64,000 bases of DNA, taken from NCBI RefSeq assembly GCF_014839805.1, contig NC_051126.1:5464609-5528608 (forward strand). Reading direction: 5' to 3'. How positions within the stretch are numbered: position 1 is the stretch's first letter; each line of letters begins with the position of its first letter. Origin of the DNA: Manduca sexta (taxonomy: Eukaryota; Arthropoda; Insecta; Lepidoptera; Sphingidae). The notes below the pieces were generated by a model. That model did not search any database. It worked only from the letters and a program-made list of their open reading frames with translations, and was not told where the DNA came from. Both the position numbers and the translations under genes were made by a program. Positions 31,601 to 41,000 of this stretch are shown here, piece by piece.

Positions 31601-33509
31601 TTGTCACATACCAAAATTATCGTCAGCATTCAGCAATAAAAAGTGTACAATGCCAGAAAAATCAAAATCTCTGAAATAATTTATAGAGAAAACACATTAC
31701 AAATTTATCCATTCATGCAGCAGACAAAAATTGAGCGTGATACAACGACCTAAATATAAAAACATTGTTTCTGCACCAATATATTTTAATACTGGTGCAC
31801 TTTCATTCTTATTTTCAAATCCATTTTTTTTATTGACAGTAAACATAGTGAACACGAGTTTACCGGTACAGGAGATCCGTCCCACGCCCGTTTCAATTTC
31901 ATCAACACCAGGACTGCCCAGACCATCTATACTAAGAAAACGAGATGTAGAAGGGTAACTATCATTTATTTACCATGATCTCCTATAAAAATAATTATAA
32001 GATTAAATTTATGTTTTGTTTACGTACAGGTCTCCGACGAAGAGTCCTGGAGTGACGTTCGTGCGTATCGGCAGTACGGGATGGGAAGACGTACCCGCGG
32101 GGGAGGGCGGCTCGGGCTCTACAACTATATCCGCGTCCTCATCGCCCGCGCCCGACACTGAGCCGGATCCTCCGCCACTAGCACTCGACCCAGATCTCTC
32201 GCCCAGGAAGAAACCAAGGAAGCAAACGTATGAAAAATCCTTCAACCGCAAAAACATAACATCCTTCAATCAATACTTCACACAGCTTTAGCAACTGTAA
32301 AACTATTTAAACATAAAGCGAAGCTAATATTTCCAAAAGTATTAACTATTTTCATGTTACTAACTATGGTCTTATTGTTTACAGCCTGATCAATGAAGTA
32401 AGGCAATGTGATTATCAACCAGAAGATTCGCCGCCATCTCCACAATCGGTGACTATCAAGACTCCTAAACGTGAGTGTATTCAGCTTACTTGTTTATAGT
32501 AATGGTCAGGCATTTTGATCGGCCTTACTCTGTCTGAGTGACATCGTAGTTATATTTAATAACATAGTTAATAATGCAAATGTAAAAAAAATATAATCAA
32601 TATTGCAAATAATGTGTATATAAAGAATGTGTGAAATATGTAATCAGTACACAGTATCATATTCTGTCAAATGTGAATATGTCAGGGCCATTGCTGAGCT
32701 CAAGCTACGTGTGTGAGTGGCGGAGTACGGCGCTGCACTTCGTGCGGCCCGCCGACGTGCGCCGCCGCGAGCCACGTGCCAGGGACATACTCGCCATCGC
32801 AGGCCAGAAGCACGTACTCAGCAGCGCCGAGGGTTGGAAGGTGCATCATCTCACCGCTCAGATGGATGATTTGGTATTACTATTCAAAAAATATATTATT
32901 TCATCAACATTTTTACAACAAATTTTCAGAATGTAGTAGTTTAAAATGTAGTTAGTTGCATTCAGTATAAACTGATGAGTGGTGTCGTGCAGGTATCGCT
33001 GGAGTCGGACGTGGGCTCGCAGCTGTCGGCGCTGCTGCGCGCGCTGGACGGGGCGCCGCCGCGCGCGCTGCAGGCGCTGCAGCCGCACGAGCACGCTATA
33101 CTCGAGCTGCTCAAGGTACATAACTACCCTGACATACAAACACTACACTAATACAAATATTATAAATTAAATTAGTTCTATAAAAGCTGATTGTGGTGGA
33201 GCCGCTCTGCCCATTACACAATGCCCACAATTCAGAAATGATTTATTAAGAACTAATTTGTTTGTGGCACCATGTTTTTACCGAGGAGATCCTTATTACT
33301 GGAAAATGCACATAGTGTTTCAGTACTCAATAACAAATAAAAAAAATTGTTCACAGGGTAACATACAAAGAAGTAAAATCGTGTGTGAAGGCGTTCAGGA
33401 AGCCCGTGAAGATATTCTGCGAGTATTTACTCATAGAAAATTCGTGTCCGATATTTTAACTCGGCAGGCTGACAAACGATGTTTCAGAAAGCACCGTTCC
33501 CAGTCATAG
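28700..33509 (+). CDS. Sap130: SAP130, Sin3/HDAC corepressor subunit
   Basis: Twelve exons join without a frame break into 731 residues: 28,700-28,939; 29,671-30,040; 30,513-30,677; 30,861-31,025; 31,097-31,221; 31,311-31,578; 31,840-31,954; 32,030-32,227; 32,385-32,470; 32,686-32,873; 32,993-33,115; 33,357-33,509. The C-terminal third carries the SAP130 signature: PRPSILRKR, SPRKKPRKQT, a segment with EGWKVHHLTAQMDDL (matching the family's QGWKVHLCAAQLLQL type motif), and a final helical part GNIQRSKIVCEGVQEAREDI. In the family this C-terminal region holds the complex together with Sin3 and histone deacetylase. The N-terminal part is low complexity: Q/I/S-rich repeats in exon 2, and Ala/Pro/His repeats in exon 6. 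It is shorter than human SAP130 (about 1,050 residues), mainly in this disordered part. The exon 2 acceptor (AACTTTCAG, 29,670) was chosen because the upstream TTTTAG at 29,641 gives the wrong phase. AATAAA lies at 33,831. Confidence 0.9.
31462..31517 (+). repeat. Short coding repeat in Sap130 exon 6 (His-Ala-Pro)
   Basis: About six tandem copies of a 9 bp unit (CACACGCCG with small changes) encode repeated H-(T/A/V)-P-H-A-P units. The repeat stays in frame and sits in the disordered middle part of Sap130. Copy number in such tracts usually varies between individuals. Confidence 0.7.
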
Positions 33510-34769
33510 CACACACATGTCAAGGAATCTCAAACGACGTCTACGAAAGTATTAAGCTGAATTGTAAAAACAAAAATATTTATTCCGATCCTGCCACATT
33601 GATTTTTTATCCTTACTGGAATACACTAAACCCATTAGCAGGGTTCCTTCGCATTTGAAACACAGACAACATATATTTGTCGTACATGTGCGTCTCATGT
33701 ATATGAAATTGAAGGTTCTATTACAATAAGCTGTAAATATTAATTAGTGTATATTATGCAATGTTAAGAGTATGTATTTAAGTTGGGGAAGAATGTGAAT
33801 GAGTTTATTTTTGACCACTTTTATTTAGAAAATAAAGATTTCTTACATATTCATACTTGTTTTTGTAAGTTTTTATTTGAAAAAAAAAAACTATGACATT
33901 TACAAGGTGGTGAGTCTAGAAGTATTGACATCTTGACCTTCTACAAGGGGCGTAGCTACCGCCGTATGAGCGGTATCCTACATACTGTGTACCGTGATAC
34001 GGAGTCCCCGAGCTTAAGGGCCCCTCTTGGCGCATAACTATAAAAGTTCGCACTGCCCTGTAGAGCCCGCTAAAAAATATAGATGTAGGGCCCCTCTATG
34101 GCAAGCTACGCTACTGCCTTCTACATCATAACTACCGCATATTCTACATTGAAACCAATTTAATATGATGTATAAATAACCTGAGTAACCGATAGCCAAT
34201 AAATGTGTACGACTAACGTTATTGTTAAAAATAATACGGACTACGATGCCTGGTTCTTCCTCCAACTCATAACTTGTGTCCCACACGATACGCGAAGCAT
34301 GGTTTACGACTACCCTCTGTAGGGATGTCTTTGCATTATCATAGTCAGGTATAACTAGAAAAGGCATTTAAGAGCCCAGCTACCGCAACATAAGATTTTT
34401 TTTAATAAGTACTTATAGAAAAACAAGAATAATAATATTGCTGCAATATGTTATAGTTACTTTGAAAAATTTTATAATATGAATATTGTTTCGTTAAATT
34501 ACAATAAAAAAAATCCATTAAAATTAACGGTACCTCGCATTTCCTACATTACACATCATTTTAATTTGCAACCAACGCTATTTAAATAGACAATACAAGG
34601 CCCTCCACCGAACGAACAACCGTGACCATTTGTTCTATTTATTTGTTCATTTACGGCGCGGCATGGCGCATGTATTGCGGGCGGAATATGCAAACAATTC
34701 TTTCGAAAAACTGGAAATTGCCAAAATATGGATATGATGTGTAGTATTTTTTTTACCATTATGTATTTA
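33510..34769. other. Sap130 3' UTR and repeat-like sequence
   Basis: A polyadenylation signal AATAAA is at 33,831-33,836, so the Sap130 transcript probably ends near 33,850. Beyond it, 33,945-34,130 has inverted-looking pieces (GGGGCGTAGCTACCGCC and GCAAGCTACGCTACTGCC, with GGGCCCC motifs) that resemble a transposable element fragment. No gene is supported; a 109-codon minus-strand frame here lies in the repeat. Confidence 0.4.
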
Positions 34770-35310
34770 GTAGCTTTTGCTCGCGGCTTTGCCTGCGTTA
34801 TGGAGTTTTCCGGTATACATTTTTTTCCCGACTTACTTATTATGTGTCGTTACATTAACCCCCTTATTCATAGACGTTTTTTATCTAACGACCGAGTAAG
34901 GCTGTGATAACAAGTCTGTTTCTCAGTGCTGACGGCATGGCAGTCTTCGCAGTGCGTAGACGTAGGGCCGTTGTGATTGGCTAATATTGAAATACAACAA
35001 TAATAACCAATCACAACGGCCCTATGTCTATTTCTCAGTGCCGTTGGGCACAAACAGAAACAGGCTTGTTATCACAGCTTTACTCCGTCCTTAGATAAAA
35101 AACGTTTATGAATAAGGGGGTAAGACCAAATTACTTACATAAAATCATTATAAATTGTAGCTCATGTGTTATTCTGATGTATAATCAATATTACTGTAAA
35201 GTTTTATCCAAATCCGTTCAGCAGTCCGTATCTTGAAAGAGGAACAAACATGCATACCATCCATCCTCACAAACTTTCGCATTTAGGATCATGGAATAGG
35301 ATAGAATACA
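34770..35310 (+). repeat. SINE-like interspersed element split by a MITE
   Basis: It starts AGCTTTTGCTCGCGGC, the opening shared with copies at 40,563, 43,653 and, in variant form, 35,830. Its body resumes after the inserted MITE (34,859-35,120) with the AATCCGTTCAGCAGT stretch typical of these elements. The right edge is unclear. Similar elements are very common in moths and butterflies; I cannot name the family with certainty. Confidence 0.5.
34859..35120. mobile_element. MITE with long inverted repeats, PIF/Harbinger-like
   Basis: A 262 bp non-coding element is nearly palindromic throughout. Its ends are CCCCCTTATTCATAGACG and the reverse complement of CCCCCTTATTCATAAACG, and the inner arms pair again around GGGCCGTTGTGATTGG. 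It is flanked by TAA on both sides (34,856-34,858 and 35,121-35,123), a 3 bp duplication of the kind made by PIF/Harbinger transposases. It has no coding capacity and must rely on a transposase elsewhere. Superfamily assignment is inference from the duplication length. Confidence 0.75.
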
Positions 35311-35629
35311 TTTCGAATAGATAATTTCTAATAACATGGTTAGTGTGCCGTTTTACTGGAAGTACCGCGTCGACTTGATGATATAATAATTGCGAGTCTT
35401 TGAAAATGTTTAGCTGTTTGTAAGAAATAAATACAATAATAGCTGAATAGTTTTAGCTGAACTTAGGCACACAGATCCATCTGTCTAATATATAAATTTG
35501 TCTATCATGTCCTGGATTAAGAAGTAAAATGTTCAAGTTCATAATATAATTTGACATCAAATTTGATGTTAATTAGTAGGTACTTATATAAAATAAGTAA
35601 ATTTTAGATTAAAGTAAAATTTTAGATTT

Positions 35630-35828
35630 CGATGAAAATATTATGGGGCCTGCATTGTGTAAGGGATAACTTTACTGCCCGCGCGAAAAAGTTTTTGCCG
35701 GGATAAAAAGTGGCCTCAGGAGTAACGTAGCTTCTTATTAGTAAAAAAAAATAAAATCATTCAGTAGTTCCAGAGTTTAGCACGTTCAAATAAACAAAAA
35801 CACTCTTCCGCTTTATAATATTAGTATA
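35630..35828 (+). repeat. 3' part of a SINE-like element
   Basis: It ends CTTTATAATATTAGTATAG, the shared tail of these lepidopteran-type elements, and contains GTTTTTGCCGGGATAAAAAG and CAGTAGTTCCAGAG. It lies directly head to tail with the next copy. The left edge is not clear. Confidence 0.5.
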
Positions 35829-35829
35829 G

Positions 35830-36312
35830 ACTAGCTTCCGCCCGCAGCTTCGCCCGCGTGGATTTCGGACTTCAAAAATGGAGAAGGTGCTCAATTTGTC
35901 GGGATGTTTTTTAATGTATGGTGGTATGCAGGTGGTCCGATTGTCTGGTCAGGATATGATGATGGGATCCTGGTGAAATCGAAGGAACTTTTAACCATTA
36001 AGCTTAAAAAATATAGTAACTTCTCCCGTTTTCCCAACATTTCCCTTCACTGATCTGCTCCTATTAATTGTAGCGTGATGCAAAGTATACTATAACCAGC
36101 TCAGGAGTATGAAAAATAATTGTACCAAGTTTCGTTAAAATCCGTCGAGTAGTTTTTGTTTCTATAACGGTTATACAGACAGACAAAAAATTTACTAATT
36201 GCATTTTTGGCATCAGTATTGATCCCTAATCACCCCCTGATAGTTATTTTGGAAATATATTTCATGTACAGGTACAGAATTGACCTCTCTACAGATTTAT
36301 TATAAGTATAGA
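35830..36312 (+). repeat. SINE-like interspersed element
   Basis: It starts ACTAGCTTCCGCCCGCAGC and ends TTATTATAAGTATAGAT. The middle has the AAAATCCGTCGAGTAGTTTT and ACAGACAGACAAAAAATT stretches common to these elements. It is non-coding and stands directly after another copy. Confidence 0.6.
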
Positions 36313-36575
36313 TTTGCTCACGATACCTGGGGGCGCCGTAATAACCCCACTAAGCCAAAATAAAGACACAAATGCACAGCCGTACTACCTTTTTGACTTT
36401 TGTCCATCTGGCTTTACCTATTTGATAACTTAATTACTCCTATTGATAATTGAATGAATTGAAACATAAATTATTATTACCGGAGACGGGAGACTGATGT
36501 CCAAGCCGAGGTTGAAATGTTTTTTTTTTATGGCAAAGTTTTACTCTTTGTCAAATGCAAATGTCTAGTTTATAC

Positions 36576-36983
36576 TCTAAAAAGTATTTCACTCCATATC
36601 ACACTCAGAGATTGCTCGCCATAACAAAATGAAACGTATCTTGGATATATATTAAAATTTGATTTTGCTTGATTGTGCGCGCACACGTTTCCTACTTCGC
36701 AGGTTCCCGCGGTTCGCAGTGTTGCCAGGGCCCTTGAGTCGTAAGTTACGTTTCGTTTCCTGAAAAGTTACATTTTTGCTGCAAAAGTTACATTATTGTT
36801 TTTTTTTATTTACGCGTTTTTGGGCAAGCATTTTTGTAGCTGCGAAACCGCGGGGACTTGCCTAGTAGAAAATGTGCGCGCGCACACTCAAGCAAAATCA
36901 AGTTTTAATATATGCAAGATACGTTTCATATTGTTATGGCGAGCCATCTCTGAGTGTGATATGGAGTGAAATACTTTTTAGAC
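36576..36983. mobile_element. Inverted-repeat element with about 145 bp arms
   Basis: The left arm (36,576-36,720) and right arm (36,838-36,983) are reverse complements with few differences: CTAAAAAGTATTTCACTCC at the outer ends, then CATAACAAAATGAAACGTAT and a GTGCGCGCACAC stretch further in. The spacer of about 115 bp contains repeats of AAAAGTTACATT. There is no coding capacity, and I could not fix a target duplication. Confidence 0.65.
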
Positions 36984-37101
36984 CCGCCAGTTTTAGGCGT
37001 GTTCAATTTGGATGCGTGGAATAGAAATGCGTTCATAAACTGTTTACAATAAAAATGTTGTATTACAAATGTCGTTGTTCTCAAAAGTTACGAAAATTGC
37101 C

Positions 37102-37383
37102 TTAAGGTTATAGCTTAAAGTCCATTTTTCATACATTTTGTTTCACCTTTAATCTGGGTAACTAAACAAGTATTGACAAGTAAAGAAAGAATTTAATACG
37201 ACGAAATTTTAAAGGCCGAAATATCCATGCATATTAATTATTTTTACGTTTTTCTTTCAACTGCGAGAACTAATCACTAACTAGACGTGAATTTAAATTC
37301 TTTACTTGTCAATACTTGTTTAGTTACCCAGATTAAAAGTGAAACAAAATGTATGAAAAATGGACCTTAAGCTATAACCTTAA
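37102..37383. mobile_element. TTAA-flanked fold-back MITE, copy 1
   Basis: A 282 bp element with TTAA at both ends. Its outer arms read GGTTATAGCTTAAAGTCC on the left and the reverse complement of GGTTATAGCTTAAGGTCC on the right, followed inward by GGGTAACTAAACAAGTATTG. The left arm is shorter than the right: the inner 100 bp or so found in copy 2 is missing on the left. TTAA sites are typical of piggyBac targets; the superfamily is inferred only. Confidence 0.7.
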
Positions 37384-37482
37384 ATATAAAAATTACTTAC
37401 ATGTTACGCGAGGAGGTCAAAAGTAACGAAAAATGTAAGAAATGTAACCTTCTGGCAACACTGCTGGTTTGTTGGTCTCTGG

Positions 37483-37896
37483 TAGAGTTGGGTAGGACAT
37501 GACATAAAAAAGAGTTTGTAAGAGTAGCCTCTTTTTAGCATTGAGCCGGTACAACGTCCTACTTCAAATGAGGCGAGGCGTAGTGAGGCGAGGCGCTTCA
37601 ATGCGTATCTTACAGTATTTTGTAATGATAACCCTCAAAATATTTCCCTCTCGCTCGCGACTCGAAACGCAGTAATGTAATGTCCATTGTAAAATAACGT
37701 CCTATTGCAATTTGTAGCATGCGGTTCGCTACCTCACTGTCCTCGTCCTACAGTTTACCAGAGACGGAGAATAAGTAACACGACTGCCGCGACATAAAAT
37801 TTGAAGTGGTACAATATATATTTTTGAGCCACTCTTACATTTTGACGTCATGTCCCGGACAAATGTACCGCCTCTTGTATGTCCTACTCAACATTA
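37483..37896. mobile_element. hAT-like MITE with 8 bp target duplication
   Basis: A 414 bp non-coding element. GTCTCTGG is directly repeated at 37,475-37,482 and 37,897-37,904, the 8 bp duplication expected of hAT transposases. Its ends pair as TAGAGTTGGGTAGGACAT and the reverse complement of TAATGTTGAGTAGGACAT (15 of 18 match). It contains short GAGGCGAGGCG repeats. It lies 109 bp upstream of the mRpS23 start codon and may affect that promoter. Confidence 0.75.
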
Positions 37897-38005
37897 GTCT
37901 CTGGTGAAAAGAAAAGAAACAACCAACATAACCTTTTAAATTAAATTGTGTATTAGATGTAATATTGTACCTCTAATATAATCACCAACTAAACCTTAAC
38001 AAATC

Positions 38006-41000
38006 ATGGCAAGCAGTAGATTGGAGAGGATTGGAACTATCTATACAAGGTACGTAACAATGTTAGAAATCTTGGTTATATTAAGGTTTTTAAGCCATTA
38101 GGAAAGTATGTACTTATTTCTTGGTACAAAAAAGTTATAAAGTTTATGGTCTTGTTTAAATTTAGAATATCTCTGTTTTTCTATGCGGTATAAAATTTCG
38201 GCGGGAAAAAGTACACAGGCACTACTAAATTATATAATTAAAACAACGGATATTGTAATTTCTTGATATAATGGCTTCTGTAAAAAAAGTTACAAAGTCG
38301 AAATTTATAACTGAAGACATCAGTGACTTGATGAATGGCTCTCAATTCCTCAAAGATTCTCCTATTAATAAAAAAAATCAAAAGCGGCCAAAGATAGATG
38401 TAACGGAAAATTATGATATTCCCAAAGTAAGTGATAAGAAGAAGAAAACAGAAGCAAATATTGAACCTGGAAAACAATCTCGCCAGAAAATAATAGAAGT
38501 TATGGACCAACACTTAATATGCAGGTAATTTTAATTTTATACCTATAATAATATGTGCCAACATTGATATTCTTACATTGAAAAAACGATAGCCTAGAAT
38601 TTTCTTCCCATAGCACAAATATCACTTGTTTGGGTATCTTAGACAGGATAATTTTTACATTGCATCATTAAAAAGAACCACATATTCATTTTTATTTTTT
38701 GCTAATACTGTACCAAAATTGTCCATGAATAACAAATATTTTTGCAAAAAAACTATTTTAATTTTCATTTTTTTGATAAGTATATGGTTTAATCTATAAA
38801 TGCAAAATGATTTCTTAATGCTATTTAAAATTATACCAGATATAATAATAATAATTTCAAGTCTAATTAAAGTCCATTATTAAATAGAACAAAATATAAA
38901 AAACTGGGACTAACTTTAAAAAAAAATTGCTAATTCCAAGTACATATAATTCTCAATATCTAAGTATAATCTTTTCATGTCAATTCACATTTACACTGTC
39001 AATATCTAGGTATAAAATGTAAGAGAAATGACTACTAAAAATGAATATCATGATAAATAATATTAGTACACTTACTTAACTATTAACCTTTCAGGAAACA
39101 AACAAATGACACCCTTCTTAAATGTATATCTGAACTAATATCACAAGTAGATACTGATCACAGTGTCATGAAGGAAAATGAACAAAAATTAGAGCAATTA
39201 ACAGGCGCTTTTATGAAATGTATTCAACAAGCAACAGTAGCTCATAAACAATCACTGAAAGCTCTAAAGGAAATATATGATACCTTTAAGAAACAGTAAG
39301 AACATTACATTAAATATATTTAATTCAATTAAATAATGTTTTTAAGGTATTGATTTGTGTTTATTTTTATTTTGAGATGTGATGAAATGCAATCTCAACA
39401 GAAGGCAGAAACTGATCAATTGGCTGGTGAATTAGAAGAAGACATAAAGAAATTACAGCAAAAATTAGTCATGGAGACCAGACGTCGTGGGTGGGAAGAA
39501 ATGAGAAGGACAATTTTCCATGCAATGCAGAATGAATTTTAATCTCTACTATTATATAATATTATATACCTATGTATAATTTCAGTGAGTTATACATAGG
39601 TAATTATCTCTTATAATATAAACTTTTCAAATTGTATTATTTTGCTAAGCATCTTTACAGTCTAAAAAATAACTAAATTTTTGTCAGCAGCAGGCTTGTG
39701 TTAAACTGGAACATAATAGTTTTATTTGGAATAAAAAGCTTGTGTATTTTAGTATTACTTATTTTATTACACCAATTTGTCTATTACAGTAATTCTCAAC
39801 TAGATAGATAGGGTTTCAAATTTCGTGGCAATAGTCACTGATTCGTAGCTAGAGGTACCTAGTGAGGAACCTAGAAAGTTTATGTTAAGACAAATAACGT
39901 ACAAAAAAAATATATACTTAAGGTTATAGCTTAAGGTCCATTTTCATACATTTTGTTTCACCTCTAATCTGGGTAACTAAACAAGTATTGACAAGTATAG
40001 AATTTAAATTCACGTCTAGTTAGTGATTAGTTCTCGCAGTTGAAAGAAAAACGTAAAAATAATTAATATGCATGGATATTTCGGCCTTTAAAATTTAATA
40101 CGACGAAATTTTAAAGGCCGAAATATCCATGCATATAAATTTTTTTTACGTTTTTCTTTCAACTGCGAGAACTAATCACTAACTAGACGTGAATTTAAAT
40201 TCTTTACTTGTCAATACTTGTTTAGTTACCCAGATTAAAGGTGAAACAAAATGTATGAAAAATGGACCTTAAGCTATAACCTTAAAACATGTTTTTATTT
40301 TTCCTTGTCTGGATCACTAAGAAATTGCAGATTATGGTAAGATTTAAATTAGTAGAGTGTACTACACTACCAAGAGATGTAAAGAAAGACTGAGAGCAAA
40401 TTTTTAAATTGAATATTAGAATTCGAGCTTCAGCATGGGTGGATAAATTTCGGTCAAATATAAATCGCCCGAAAACTCCGGGACAATAACGTAGAGTTGG
40501 GGCGGTCTGGTTCGGTCGGCATTTTAGGCAGACTGGGCGGCAAAATATAAATAATATGTAAAACTAGCTTTTGCTCGCGGCTCCGCCCGCGTTATAAAGT
40601 TTTTCAGGCTAAAGTTTTTCGTTATAAAAATAGTAGTTTTCCGGGAGCCTATGTTCTTCCCAGGGTCTCAAACTGTCTCCATACCAAATTTCATCTTAAT
40701 ACGTTAGGTAGTTTTTGAGTTTAACACGTTAAGGCAGACAGATGCAGCGGGGACTTTGTTATATTATTTAGAACTTTTTAAGTGAAACAATCCCGTCATA
40801 CATCATTGTTGCATAACTTTAACCGTTTACGCAGCGCAGGCAACGGAAGCTCTCAAAACTCATAATTTTCCCCGATTTTGCAACATGTTTCATTACTGCT
40901 CCGCTCCTATTGGTCATAGCATGATGATATATAGCCTATAGCACTCCACGAATAAAGGGCTATCCAACGCAAAAAGATTTTTTCAGTTTGGACCGGTAGT

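Noticed and set aside
31228..31629. Arg-rich minus-strand frames
   Set aside because: They are the antisense shadow of the GC-rich Sap130 exon 6; the plus-strand frame is supported by splice phases on both sides.
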